From contig JH152744.1 in the NCBI GenBank assembly GCA_000226015.1, positions 154,208-218,207 on the forward strand: a DNA stretch of 64,000 nt, written 5' to 3'. The DNA is from Mnemiopsis leidyi. Lineage: Eukaryota > Ctenophora > Tentaculata > Lobata > Bolinopsidae. Each line of letters begins with the position of its first letter. Positions within the stretch are counted from its first letter, which is position 1. The notes below the pieces were generated by a model that had not been told where the DNA came from, did not search any database, and saw nothing but the letters and a program-made list of their open reading frames with translations. Of the stretch, positions 11,501 through 22,306 are shown one piece after another. The translations under genes and the position numbers were made by a program.

Positions 11501-14500
11501 GCACAGAAGTGTAACATGAAATTGCAAATAAATGGGAAATTTCGTACCATTGAAAAAATAACCTCTGAGTTGATAGAATTTGGATTAAAAAATTAGAAAT
11601 AGTTTTTGTAAATAACACGAGACCAGGCGGTAGCCTTTAATGATACGATCATTAGTTCAAGTTAACATAGTCATCAATTGCAATGAACATCTGTATACTT
11701 AATTCGTGACATCCGTAACAATGATAGCCTTCCTAATTAAAGTAATCTGTTCTAATGTTAGAATGTTAGAAACACCTGTAAATGTCTTCTTGATTATGAT
11801 CGTCTTTTTTCTAACTTCGACGGTAGCTTTATACACATCCCTGATAACGTAGCTTTATACACATCCCTGAAGTAGCCAAGGTATCCAGGTAAACAACTAA
11901 CCAATTTAACCAAGGTAACCAGGTAAACAACTAACCAGTGTAACCAAGTTAACCAGGTAACCAACTAACCAAGGTACCCAGGTAACCATGGTAACCAACT
12001 AACCAAGGTACCCAGGTAATTAGGTAACCAAGTTAACCAGGTAATTAGGTAACCAAGTTAACCAGGTAACCAACTAACCAAGGTAGCCAGGTAACAACCT
12101 TACAACTCTGCGCTTTAACAGGTTCCACGACAGTCTGACACACATCCCTGACAACGCCATAGTAGTGGAAGTAGCAGCGTGTGGTCTCCTTCAGTCCATA
12201 CTAAAACGCGCCCTCCCCACATGTACCATTCTCCCTCTGATGAAGCGAAAGGAACCTAAATGTGTGGACTTCTTCCTCAACAGTATCGGTAAACTGTGGA
12301 ACTTGGGAGTAAACCCCGAGTTTGCTAAGTTCTACGAGGCTCCCTCCCTACCCTTGGTGAATCTACCTCCAATGTCGGGCCTGGTTGGATGGGACCACTC
12401 TGTCCAGTACAACACGCCTAGTCTTAGTGACTTTGGTAGTGGAGGAGGAGGTGGATCTCAGGTAACTAGACTTTTAAACGTTCTCAAGTTAAACGTTATG
12501 TTAAACGTAAATGTGTGGTAGATTACTTACCGGCTACAATTCTAGTAGCCTCAAGTTTATGAATATAATACAAAAGTGAATGTAAATACAGTCCTTCCAA
12601 GTACACGACAAGTTAGCACCTCATAGTAACCACGTTGTAACCAAACTAAACACACGGTAACCATGGCAACCAAACTAAACACACGGTAACCATAGTAACC
12701 ATGGTAACCAAACTAAACACACGGTAACCATGGCAACCAAACTAAACACACGGTAACCATAGTAACCATGGTAACCAAACTAAACACACGGTAACCATGG
12801 CAACCATATTGTTACCAAGTATTAAAACCATGGTAACAACCAACTCCACCCAGGTATCGTTCTCCTACAAGATAGACACAGCAGACACCTCCAACCCGTA
12901 CAACACGATGAGAGATCACGTGATAGACGGTAGAAATCTCCTCCCCGCCACAGGGTACCTCTACTTAGTGTGGAGATCTGTAGCTACTGCTCTTCATTCT
13001 ACTGTTGAGAAGTGTCCTGTTACTTTACAACATGTTACTTTACATCAGGTGTGTGGACATAGTTACTTTACAACATGTTACCTTAAATCAGGTGTGTGGA
13101 CAATGTCCACTGGACATAGTCCCCAATGCCTGGCTGGCTGTTGTTTTATGTCTCAAGAACGTTCTTACACAGTTGCATAAGTTTCTCCAAGTCTCCTATC
13201 TCTGAAACGCGAAGTTTTGTCATAACAAAACAAAAGATCCATCACCTCAAAGCTGTTTAACTAAAAACATATGATCAATTTCATTTTTTCATATTTTTTA
13301 CAGGACGTTTCTCTTCCCTTCGGCCTGCAGATAGATTAAACCTCACGCCTAACATTTCAGGCGACCATCCTCTCTACACAAGGACCCACCACCATGACAG
13401 TAACTCTGAGTCCCGGCACTAGAAAGTTCGAGGTCACACAAGGTGACAGTCTGGTGGTCAGTGGACAGTACTCTCTAGATGATGAGATACCGGTGTTTGA
13501 GAAAATTGTGCAGACTGAGAACGAGCTTGTTCTTAAACCTGACGGAATTTACAAGGTGAATTTGAGCTTTAATCTCGTTTTTAATTTGAAGTTTGGATAA
13601 GTTGTCAACCAGCTATTGTTTATAAAGGCTGTGAATGTTATCTGGTAACGAATAATCAAGGTTCCACCTCAATACAGAATATTGAACAGTATAGAAGAAG
13701 ACCGACATTTTCTAGAACTGTTCCTCTTTGTCTCCGTCTTCTTGGAGACTGCCCAATATAGACTACTACAAATACCACTAACGAACTACTATATACCACT
13801 AACTAACTACTACAAATACCACTAACGAACTACTACAAATACACTAACTAACTACTACAAATACCACTAACGAACTACTATATAGCACTAACTAACTACT
13901 ACAAATACCACTAACTGTGTCCCGTACAGGAGTTCAGACTCCGAGGTTACGAGTACGGACCTCTCTACCAGGGAATACTAAACTCTACAGCGGGGGGAGA
14001 GTCCGGCCAGCTCAGCTGGGAGGGAGACTGGGTCAGCTTCCTCGACACCATGTTACAGGTAGACCTACATCTAGATTCTAGATCTTAAGTAATTAATGAC
14101 AAAGTAATTAATGACAAACAGACAGACTGTTGTGGAAAGACAGTGTTAGGTATATGTTGTTAAGTATATGTTGTTAAGTATATGTTGTTTGCTGTTGTGG
14201 ACAGACAGTGTTAAGTATATGTTGTTAAGTGTATATGTTGTTAAGTGTATGTTGTTAAGTATATGTTGTTAAGTGTATATGTTGTTAAGTGTATGTTGTT
14301 AAGTATATGTTGTTAAGTATATGTTGTTAAGTTTATATTGTTAATTATATGTTGTTAAGTATGGGTAAGTATATGTTGTTAAGTATATGTTGTTAAGTAT
14401 ATGTTGTTAAGTATATGTTGTTAAGTATATGTTGTAATGTATATGTTGTTCAGTATAAAGACAGTGTTAAGTATATGTTGACGTTAAAGAACCCCTCAAC

Positions 14501-17500
14501 GTCAGGTGCAACTGATAGGAAACAAAACAAGAGCACTGAGACTCCCAACTAGGATCCGAGAGTTGAAGATAAACCCTATAGTACACCCTGCAGTAGGAGA
14601 AGAAGTGGAGTTCACTGTTAACCATAACACTAAGCAGTGCAGTGCTGGCGGCGTCATTATTTCTGGTTAGTTTTGTGACAAAGTTGGTTTTGATAACGTT
14701 GTTAGAAATTTCGGAAGTTATGAAATTTCCGTAAAACAATAATCGCCTTTGTCAGTGAATACTTTTATATAACAACGAAAGCACAAACGTAAAGAATGTT
14801 TTAGGATTCTGTTCTTTTCTGTAACTCAATCTATTTCAGGTTTACACACAACCCTCTCACAACGCAGATCCGACCTGAGACCGGTTATGCTAGAAAGTTA
14901 CAACTTCTCTCCATATCACCGTCACGTGACCCTGCAACGTGACGTTACCATGGAAACCCCTGATGCGGCTGATGACGTCACTAAATTCCCGCACGTGCGT
15001 GCCGTGGACAGTGCTCGCCAGTTTCTCGAATCTTCTTCTCTCCGTAATCTGCTAGATATCGCGCAGGAGAACCTCCTGGGCCTGGGTTCAGGATCTCTTT
15101 CAGTCCTGGAAATTGGAGGAGTTTCGTACATGAAAAGGTAACGCTAACATCGAATTTTTTAATTTCTCTGTCTACCATTATTGATAATACTCTTATTAAC
15201 CCCTACACCCCCGAGAATGAATTTTCAAATTTACCCCCTAAATCAACTTGTATTGGTCCAAATAAGAAAAGTCTGAAAGGTTTTTGTCTCAATGCTTTTG
15301 GTTTTCGAGATATCGCGAGGTCGATATATCGACCTCGGGGATTCGACAGGAAAATTTATCGATCTTCAAAATTTGGAAAATTGCTTATTCATGTAAGTTT
15401 TTAAGCCCCATATGACACAGCCATACATCTTAATACAATTGAGGAGAATGATTCTAGTTTTTAGTGTCTCAGTTATACAGAGGAGGTCAGTTATACTGAG
15501 GAGGTCGATTTATCGACCTTGGGAGTTTCACTAGGTGAGATAAGAAAGTTGGTCATATCAGCCAATTTGCCTTTGAAATAACTAGAAGTAACTTCTTATT
15601 GGACTAAGAAGTCAACGTGAAAGCTCTCTACCTGCTCTGTCTTGCTATTCTCACTTTCTTACAACTGTATCTTGATATTTGTTATTCTAATATGACAAAC
15701 AGCAATTGCCCTTGATGTTAGGCTTCCTTATGCTTCTCACATCCTCAGAAGACACTTGAAAGGATTTAACATCACATAATTTTGCATTCGCCGTGACTGA
15801 TGGGACGACGGGACGTTTCTGTGGACATGATACTAAAATACGGTTTTAATCACGTTCAGTTGATATATCAAACTCGCTTTGGGGATTACCAGGAGACTAG
15901 AAGAAGGCTTGATTTGCCGAAAACTGTTCAAGACTGTTGATGCACATTATGCACGGTGTAAACTTGTTTTGCATCCACAGTTCCCCATTTCTGAAAGCTC
16001 GGTAGCTGGAATCTGTAACGTCATGGCATTTCTACAAGTTGGCAATAGGTCAGATTGAGAGATTAATTCCGGCCTTTAGTCAGCCGAATGGCCGATGCAA
16101 GGCCAATACAAGGCCTGTAAGGGCGATAAAAGGCCCATATCAGGCCAATAACAGGCCTTTTAATAGCCAATAGCCGGCCTATATCAGGCCTGTAGACGGC
16201 CTATAGCCAGCCTGATAAAGGCCAGCTACAGGGCTGATGTCAGCCGGCTATAGGCCGTTTATAGGTTGGCAAGATACCCATATTTGCCGGCAAGAGACCC
16301 ATTCTAATTATTTAGTGACCTCATCACAAAAACCCAGACAAAGCTTTTCCCAACTTTTTCTTTGCTAATGTAGAGTCACACGGGCTTTCACTTTGCCATT
16401 TATAACGCCAGATTCTAATGCTGAGATGTTTAAGCAGGATTATTGAGGGCCGCGACGGGAATATGCACAATAGGGTGTGGTCATTTGGGTACCCTCCCCA
16501 CCCCAGGTGGATTGTAAACTGGTCAATATCGATTCTATACACCTTGAAAAGCAATTATAATAAACTTGCAAATACTTTTACATTATGGTCTAGACTATTC
16601 ACACATCTCATCTCCCAAGGTCGATTTATCGACCTGCTATACTTCATACTTAAGATGCCGCAAGGATAGTAAGAATTTTTCCATAAACTTTTGTTGAAAA
16701 CAACCTAAACAATTCAACAAGCTATCAAATTTGGACTAAAACAGATATGCATGGCATATACATAGGTTTTTCCTCAAAATAATTCGACTTCCCCCGGCTA
16801 ACCCCCGAGGTCGATATATATACCCGCACTTCAACGACTTATTGTGGATACATTTTATCCACAATCAAACAGTTTGCATGGTCCCATATTTGCTAAAGCA
16901 TTGTTGTACATGGTGCCGGGATGATTTTGAGAAATTAGTTCATGAGTCATAATTATGCTTAATTAAAAATAATTAATTAATTATTTTGTTAATTAATTAG
17001 TTTAATTATTGGAAAAACTACTTCTTTTTTCAAAATGAGTGTTTTTATGGATGGAACTAAGTTTTTAAAAGCGAACTCACTAAAGAAATTGATTCTATAG
17101 CAAGTAGATATGGCTCAATATCAGTCGCTAGAGCGGGTATATATATCGACCTCGGGGGCGAACGGGTTAAAACTCATAACAAACCTATGCTTGCAGCATA
17201 CAGTTACACAATCTTTCTCAACCCTTAATTTCATATCAGCTACGTAGAAGAAGTGCTAAACACAAATCCTGGCCGGCCGGTTTGCACCTACAATGTGTCA
17301 GTGAACTCAGAGAGAGAAAAAGAAATCACAGACTTTGAACATCTTACAGAATCGTTCGTCTGGGATCCCACCTCGCAGCCCACATCTGATAAATATGACC
17401 TCATCATGACGTCATCAACTGTTTGTAACTCTGGAGAAGCGATGGAGAATGTTCTGGGTTCTCTAAAATCTGGAGGTTTTGTTGTGCTGCTGAGTTTTGG

Positions 17501-20500
17501 AGAAAAGTCGAACTGGGAGGAGGTTGCAGATAACGTAGCGAGTAGAGAGTCTTTGTCTACCAGCCTCTATCTATTGAGACGCAAACGAAATCAGGTAAAA
17601 TGATATTGGATGTAGTTAAATATCTAAATGATAAATGAGTTTTTAATTTTTGATTATTTGTAATTAATATAAAGATACCTGTTAATAATTAAAGGATCTT
17701 GAAATTTGAATTGTTACTATTATGTAGGAAGAGCTGCGAAGTAAGCACATCAAAATATCGAGTGAGAGTTTTGAGTGGGCCGAGACTCTGCAAACAGCAG
17801 CAGCGGATGAAACTGTTGATAGAATCTGGTTGCTAGGCGACACTTCTACCGGAGTTCAGGGATTGTGCAACGCCCTTAGACAAGAAGACTGTGCTTTTAA
17901 AATAAGGTTTTATATCTTCCGGATTTAAACTTCTATTCGTATCTCTTACAAATCTACTTAAGTACTTTAAAGTTAACGTTTATGTCACAAAATTCAAAAT
18001 TGACGTAAAAAAACTGAAGATTGACTATATAGTACAATATGCGTCAATATCTTTTCTTCAGATCTTGTTTGTCACCAGAAGAACTTTCAAGAGAAGAAAT
18101 GACATATGTCGTAAAGCGAGATTTAGTGTGCAATGTTCTTGAGAACGGATTGTGGGGATCTTACCGCCACTCTGCCGTGACATCATCACCTGCTCACGTG
18201 ACGTCCTCAAAATCTCACGTGACGTCACACTCAGCGTATGTTGATACGTTGACTCGAGGAGATTTGTCGTCGTTGTCATGGATACAAGCCCCTGATTGCA
18301 CGAAATCTCAGAATGCAATTACCTGCGAGGTTTGTTTAGCAACTTTTAATTTCTGAAAGTTTTCCTCTGCTGGTATCATTATCCAATAGGTATAACAGTT
18401 CAAATATAGTAGAGTTTTAAAAGATACAACCTGACAAACCAAATGTTAAGCCCCAATTCTAAGCCAGAAATGTTTCAGGTATCGTTCGCCTCCCTAAACT
18501 TCAGAGACGTGATGATAGCAACAGGGAAACTGCCTCCCGACGCTCTGCCCTTGGAGCTGCAGGGCAGTAACGATTGTGTGCTGGGACTTGAGTTCAGCGG
18601 TCATGTCCAGGATACTGGGAGACGGGTTATGGGGATACTTCCTGTCAAAGCTCTAGCTACCAGAGTCGTCACTCAGCCAGAATTTACATGGGAGGTTAGT
18701 ATTTACTGTTAGTTTAATCCAGATTCCAGAACCTAGCAGTTTGCATATTCACGAGGATCATTTTCATAGGTTTTTATACCGCATGTTTGATAAACTCGGA
18801 AGTAAACTTGGCACTGAATTTCGACGTGAAAAAAATTATTTTGAGGAGAGGCTCTGAGGCGGAATTGGCCTAAGCCTCATCGGCAATTATTAAATTATAA
18901 TGTTGCCTCACAAAAAAGATCTGACAACTAACCAGCTCTACTTTGCAGGTACCAGAAACCTGGACTTTAGAAGAAGCAGCTTCAGTTCCGGTGGTCTACT
19001 GCACGGCCTTCTACTCTCTCATATCCCGTGGGAGACTGCGCCCCGGAGAAAGTGTCCTTATCCACAGCGGTAGTGGAGGGGTAGGACAAGCTGCCATTTC
19101 CATTTCACTCAGCATGGGCTGTGAAGTGTTCACCACTGTCGGCTCCCAGCAGAAGGTGGACTTTCTCCTCTCCAAGTACCCGGGGCTATCACGTGACCAT
19201 ATACTTCACTCTAGAAGTGTAAAGTTTGAGGAGGACATCATGAACTTGACTAAGTCACGTGGGGTGAATGTCGTACTTAATTCTCTGGCTGGAGATAAAC
19301 TTCAGGTTAGGACTTATTGTAACAAAAGGTTTTTAAATTTCATTTCAGACTTGAAAGTTACAAATGTTAAGGATTCATACTAAGTCTCATCGATTTTAAA
19401 TTAATTCTTATTTTACGACATAACTTTCAGGCAAGTTTGAGATGTTTAAGCAGACACGGTAGATTCCTGGAGATAGGGAAGTTCGACATGAGTGAAGATA
19501 ACCCGGTAGGGTTAGCTATCTTCCTAAAAAACGTTTCCTTCCACGGTATTCTCCTGGATGCCCTGTTTGAAGCTGGCAATTCTGAGTGGGATGAGGTAAT
19601 TTTCGTATTTTTTTGCGGTTGATAGGTCCTTTAAATTTCATCATTTCTATTTCATTAATAATAATAACCGCTTTCTGAAATCACAATTAACACAATTTTT
19701 ATTGGAAACGTAAAATTGAACTTATTGAGGGCATCACTTGTGGTATTTTCTCGAAATAATCTCGCTAAAAAACCGAAAACATCTTTATATAAAGGAATCA
19801 GATTGAATCTAAAATCTCCATAATCCGCAGGTAAGAGGACTGATGGAGGAAGGTATAAAATCCGGAGTTGTGAAACCTCTACCCACCACCTGCTTCCTCA
19901 ACAACCAACTTGAACAAGCGTTCAGATACATGGCGCAGGGCAAACACATCGGCAAAGTCGTGATCAGTACCCAGGACGAATCTGGCAATCTGCCAGCAGC
20001 AGTAGTCCCCAGATTCTCCTGTTTGCCCGACAAGACTTACATCGTGACTGGAGGACTCGGAGGGTTCGGTCTGGAGCTGGTCCAGTGGTTGGTAGGACAG
20101 GGAGCTCGTCACGTGACAGTCACGAGCAGGTCAGGAGTGAAGTCTAGCTACCAACAGTGGGTTGTCAGCAGGTTGAGAGAGAGTGGGGTGTCTCTGAGTG
20201 TCGTCACTCATGATACCACTACAGCTCAGGGGGTTGGTGAGATGTTGTCTGCTGCCTCCAGACCGATATCGGCTATATTCCATCTAGCTGGAATCCTTAG
20301 AGACGGCCTGCTTGAGAACCTTACAGTGGGACAGTTCGAGGAGGTGTTTAGAGCCAAAGTAGACACAGCACGACATCTAGACGTGTTGTCACGTGACATG
20401 TGTCCGGAACTAGAACACTTTGTCTGTTTCAGCAGTGTGGTGAGCGGCAGAGGAAACTCTGGACAGTGTAACTACGCAGCAGCTAACAGTGTCCTAGAGA

Positions 20501-22306
20501 GGATCTGCGAAGGGAGGGTAAGGGATGGTTACTCTGGACTTGCTATACAGTGGGGTGCTATTGGAGACGTCGGCATGGCTCACAGCATGGTCGGTAACGA
20601 CGCTAACATTGGAGGGACCTACCCTCAGAGAATATGGGACTGTTTGAGTACCATGTCTCGTGCTTTAACCCTGGGAAGTCCGGTCGTGTCGTCGATTGTT
20701 CTAGCTGACAAAGACAACCAGACAAAGGGGGAGGGTGGAAGTGATCTAGTAGCAGTTGTAGCAAACATCATGGGAGCTACAGACCCCAGTAAGTTGGATC
20801 ACAACACTTCACTGGGAGATCTAGGTCTGGACAGTCTGATGGGAGTTGAGGTTAAACAGGCCCTGGAGCGAGCTGACATTAGGCTATCTAGCAAAGAGAT
20901 CAGAGATCAGAGCTCTGACGTTATCTGACATCAAGACTCTACAAGATGGGGAGGTGACTTCCGGAGGACCGAAAATGAAGACAAATGGTAAAACAGAGGG
21001 AAGTTTAATTGTGCTTAAAACAGTTCCAGATACAGTCCCTCTGTACCTGGTTCACCCGATAACCCTAGACATAACCCCTCTAGCAAATATAGCCGCCCAC
21101 CTTGACTCAACAGTTATAGCAGTACAGTTTACCGAAAATGCGCCCCTCGACAGTTTGGAGTCCTTAGCCGCTCACTACAACACAGAGATCAGAAAACATC
21201 GGGGTGATCAAAAGTTCCGTCTTGGCGGTTATTCCTTTGGTGCCGTGTTGGCGTTTGAGATGTCCCTACAATTACAAGAAGCTGAGCTAGAGCTCCTGGA
21301 CTATCTCCTGTTTGTAGACGGGTCTCCTAATTGGGTGCAGGGTCAAATAGAGGAATACAAAGAGGTCGCCCTAAAGTCCAACAGATCTGGCAGTTTGGAT
21401 AAGCCTACTGAAGCTGTCCTTGCTTTTATTAGACGAGGGTACAATTTGGAACCTGAGGGACTGTTTGAGAAACTGAGGGTTCTATCGCCTGACGTGGAGG
21501 CCCAGACCAAGGTTCGTTGTTAATTTGTTCTTTGTTTATGTGTATTCTTGTGTGTTTGTTTGTATGTTCGTATGTTTGTGAGTCTGCCATGGTGCGTTCT
21601 TGTGAGATTGTTTCCAAATGATAAGGAAACGGCTCTTCATTAAAATGAGAACACCATCAAAGTATCCGTTCCTCCCCAGGCAGCTATGTCCGTGCTAAAA
21701 GAAGTTGTCCCCGGACTCCTATCGGACGACACCGCCTACAAGATGCTCTACTCCTCAAAACTGATGCTGTTAGCCGAACAGTACTCTCCAAAAAGTGTCT
21801 TCCCCGGTTCAGTGCATCTCATTAAAGCTGTCGACAGTTACCAGGTACTTGAGTATTCTATGTTTTAGCTGGATGAGAATTGTCAAGATTAGCTTTAGGT
21901 TAAAGATCTGCTGTTTTTGTTTACTATCAGCGGTGTCACTTTTTCAGCGGTGTCACTATATCAGCATTCAACGGTGTCACTATCAATGATGCCTCTGCAC
22001 AAGTGGTGCCGTGATTAAAAGTTGTGTTAGTGTTAACCTGTTAGTGTTAACGTTTTAGTGTTAGTGTTAACGTGTTAACGTGTTAGTGTTTGTGTTAGTG
22101 TTAACCTTCACTTTCCAACCCAGGTGGGAGAAGATTACGGACTCAGTAAAGTTTGTTCTGGAGAGATTGTGGTAGACACTGTGTCTGGAGACCACGAGAC
22201 TTGTGTGTCCGATTTCCAAGAAGACATCGCCTCTCTGATATCCTCCCGGGTATCCAAATCTAACAGTCAGAATTACAGCAATGTCAGTGTCCGTTTAGGA
22301 ACATGA
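2381..22306 (+). CDS. FASN: Animal type I fatty acid synthase, 3' 21 exons (5' end outside window)
   Basis: This multidomain cytosolic enzyme makes long-chain fatty acids from acetyl-CoA, malonyl-CoA and NADPH. Exons: 2381-2503, 4873-5054, 5157-5428, 5626-5744, 6127-6319, 11321-11414, 12122-12461, 12854-13048, 13361-13555, 13930-14058, 14506-14665, 14840-15137, 17240-17594, 17728-17906, 18062-18329, 18479-18694, 18949-19305, 19431-19595, 19831-21511, 21680-21844 and 22124-22306. Splice phases agree at every junction and the domain order matches animal FAS: KS end, MAT, DH, pseudo-methyltransferase, ER, KR, ACP, TE. About 1955 residues are visible, and the missing part is the N-terminal roughly 350-400 residues of the KS. 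The stop is TGA at 22304-22306. Two oddities: a GC-AG intron after 5744 and a 7-bp tandem duplication at 20896-20909 that shifts the frame between ACP and TE. The family call is very secure. Whether the copy is functional depends on that frameshift and on the unseen 5' end. Confidence 0.95.
3116..4807. repeat. Tandem duplication of about 0.8-0.9 kb in an FAS intron
   Basis: Copy 1 (about 3116-4013) and copy 2 (about 4020-4807) align throughout, for example at GAATGTCACTATAGAGG and at GTTGCCCGATTTTC, with few differences, which indicates a recent event. Copy 1 contains about four and copy 2 about two units of a 39-bp minisatellite, which accounts for much of the length difference. The open frame at 3211-3555 exists because 39 is a multiple of three and is not evidence of a gene. 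Confidence 0.85.
3314..3484. repeat. 39-bp minisatellite (copy 1 of the larger duplication)
   Basis: About four units of a GAGTTTACCC-TCACCAAGTGTCTG-CATCCTCAAAGAACG type repeat. The same unit recurs about twice at 4194-4274 in the second copy of the larger duplication. Confidence 0.8.
4873..12461 (+). CDS. FASN: FAS exons: linker and malonyl/acetyl transferase (MAT)
   Basis: Six exons (4873-5054, 5157-5428, 5626-5744, 6127-6319, 11321-11414, 12122-12461) encode the MAT domain, which loads acetyl and malonyl groups onto the ACP. The start motif [14 protein letters not shown] is followed by GHSVGE with the nucleophilic serine. The catalytic histidine lies in AFHSP (exon 6127-6319). NNLVSPV and a WDHS linker close the domain. 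The fifth intron, 6320-11320, is 5 kb long and carries a GPCR gene on the other strand. The intron after 5744 uses a GC donor (GAG/GCAAGT). Confidence 0.93.
5745..6126 (+). other. FASN: GC-AG intron in FAS
   Basis: The exon ends ...AATGCGGAG and the intron starts GCAAGT, the consensus of the minor GC donor class. It ends CACTGCAG. The reading frame NAE/DSVTISG is kept only if this donor is used, and no GT donor nearby preserves it. Confidence 0.85.
6495..7562 (-). CDS. Rhodopsin-class (class A) G protein-coupled receptor, intronless
   Basis: This 355-residue seven-helix receptor sits within a 5-kb FAS intron on the opposite strand. TM segments lie near residues 23-45, 58-78, 100-125, 133-150, 186-206, 225-250 and 270-293. 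Class A hallmarks: D63 in TM2 (VVDLV), C92 at the start of TM3 paired with C166 in the second extracellular loop, P240 in TM6 (ICNLPQ), and SPIVY (288-292) in place of NPxxY. DRY is replaced by S116-R117-A118. N3 is a possible N-glycosylation site. The tail of about 60 residues is Ser/Asn-rich. The ligand cannot be told. The intronless form and nesting suggest a retro-copied or single-exon receptor, as is common in expanded invertebrate families. The ATG is the first in frame. Confidence 0.9.
   Translation of the reverse strand: MENVSNTPIPDMVLTLDKILSLNLLLGLLLGVPANIISLYYFCVLCKGRDIPTQIYRRICVVDLVTCLAHLPVMVSMWSARGPVLFGNQYFCIGWRILFRGLQVSAIFLVLLLSLSRAIAICFPFTVLYREAIVWSFRAYLLFIILQNAALRSEQIHVYNDHDVFCYEDLGPNQIYGKIDDQLYEIEIGLPTFLIIISFISSVYKLRKSDLVPNGQQSTKKQASVTIMIVTGIFLICNLPQCINMLLWIADYDNMKENSSPRYRNTFMMFYTWNISAVQTVVLSAYLSPIVYFSRMQSFRDWVMGGLVKPGKPIIQPGSVSSVNVRNRLRSVDSNNYVTPRNSFDNPALHSVSNV
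7563..11320. other. Remainder of the 5-kb FAS intron; no gene supported
   Basis: Apart from the telomere-like/inverted array at 8467-8684 and X-box-like short repeats at about 11155-11320, I see no gene. Two overlapping - strand open frames at 7770-8319 and one + frame at 10453-10677 have no family features and biased AT-rich codons. Confidence 0.5.
8467..8684. repeat. CGGCTATAAGCCGG-type array ending in (CCCTAA)3
   Basis: Many direct and inverted copies of a CGGCTATAAG/CCGGCTTATAG core span about 200 bp and end in CCTAACCCTAACCCTAACCC at 8664-8683, an interstitial telomere-like tract. A similar organisation with a different core is at 38758-38928. This could be a non-autonomous element or a healed break. 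The cause is not known. Confidence 0.7.
11155..12110. repeat. FASN: GGTAAC/CCATGG-rich degenerate minisatellites flanking a MAT exon
   Basis: Two arrays, about 11155-11320 (CAGAAACTTGTTGCAAACAGTAACC type) and about 11870-12100 (AACTAACCAAGGTACCCAGGTAACC type), flank exon 11321-11414. Their common core GTNACC(AT)GGYAAC matches the X-box consensus of RFX factors. They may simply be selfish minisatellites. Confidence 0.7.
12628..12835. repeat. Minisatellite of AAACTAAACACACGGTAACCATGG units
   Basis: Five or six units of about 27-42 bp alternate GGTAACCATGGCAACC and GGTAACCATAGTAACCATGG cores. They occupy the intron just before exon 12854-13048. Several units contain a perfect X-box-like palindrome. 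Confidence 0.8.
12854..14665 (+). CDS. FASN: FAS exons: dehydratase (DH)
   Basis: Four exons (12854-13048, 13361-13555, 13930-14058, 14506-14665) encode the dehydratase double hot-dog. The first holds the active-site pattern [14 protein letters not shown] (HxxDGRxLxPATGY in animal FAS). The third has [13 protein letters not shown] and [10 protein letters not shown], the usual second-half landmarks, and the fourth has LRLPTRI. Several short minisatellites sit in the introns. Confidence 0.92.
13755..13920. repeat. About 24-bp tandem repeat (ACTACTACAAATACCACTAAC)
   Basis: About seven diverged units fill the end of the FAS intron before exon 13930-14058. Non-coding. Confidence 0.75.
14128..14475. 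repeat. 14-bp minisatellite GTATATGTTGTTAA
   Basis: About twenty tandem and near-tandem copies with a few variants lie in the FAS intron before exon 14506-14665. Confidence 0.85.
14840..17906 (+). CDS. FASN: FAS exons: inactive methyltransferase region
   Basis: Exons 14840-15137, 17240-17594 and 17728-17906 cover the non-catalytic methyltransferase remnant found in animal FAS. The place of the SAM-binding motif reads [12 protein letters not shown], without a clear GxGxG, as expected for the pseudo-domain. Later blocks such as [14 protein letters not shown] match the family. The first intron of this block is occupied by a piggyBac-like element (15196-17170). Confidence 0.85.
15196..17170. mobile_element. 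Non-autonomous piggyBac-like DNA transposon in an FAS intron
   Basis: The element is bounded by the tetranucleotide TTAA at 15196-15199 and 17167-17170, the hallmark target duplication of piggyBac. The ends are inverted repeats: CCCCTACACCCCCGAG on the left against the reverse complement of CTCGGGGGCGAACGGG on the right. Sub-terminal and internal copies of a GAGGTCGATATATCGACCTC palindrome occur near 15315, 15500, 16620, 16805 and 17140, and a GGCC-rich tract at 16060-16270. No transposase-like frame is present over the roughly 1.97 kb, so any movement would need a transposase supplied from elsewhere. The family assignment rests on the TTAA and the terminal CCC/GGG only. Confidence 0.7.
18062..19595 (+). 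CDS. FASN: FAS exons: enoyl reductase (ER)
   Basis: Five junction-compatible exons (18062-18329, 18479-18694, 18949-19305, 19431-19595, then the start of 19831) encode the NADPH-dependent enoyl reductase. Landmarks in order are [47 protein letters not shown], the NADPH-binding [18 protein letters not shown] and [13 protein letters not shown]. All match animal FAS closely. Confidence 0.93.
19831..22306 (+). CDS. FASN: FAS exons: ER end, ketoreductase, ACP and thioesterase
   Basis: Exon 19831-21511 holds the ER end ([14 protein letters not shown]), the KR Rossmann motif [13 protein letters not shown] active-site S and Y ([17 protein letters not shown]) with [10 protein letters not shown], and the ACP with [12 protein letters not shown], whose serine accepts phosphopantetheine. 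Frame 1 then meets a stop at about 20926, while the thioesterase continues in frame 2 from [14 protein letters not shown]. The cause is GAGATCA repeated twice at 20896-20909. The thioesterase carries the nucleophile GYSFGA and, in the last exon, the catalytic histidine in GDHETC. Exons 21680-21844 and 22124-22306 finish the protein. Confidence 0.92.
20896..20912 (+). other. FASN: 7-bp tandem duplication causing a frameshift in FAS
   Basis: GAGATCA occurs twice in tandem, followed by GAG. With one copy the reading is ...[16 protein letters not shown], matching the ACP-to-TE linker of animal FAS. With two copies the frame moves and stops at 20926-20928. Both flanking domains are otherwise intact, so this is a sequencing or assembly slip, a segregating allele or a very young lesion. 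Confidence 0.85.
22021..22105. repeat. GTTAGTGTTAAC short repeat
   Basis: About eight copies of a 10-12 bp GTTAGTGTTAACGT core lie in the last FAS intron, just upstream of the final exon. Confidence 0.7.
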
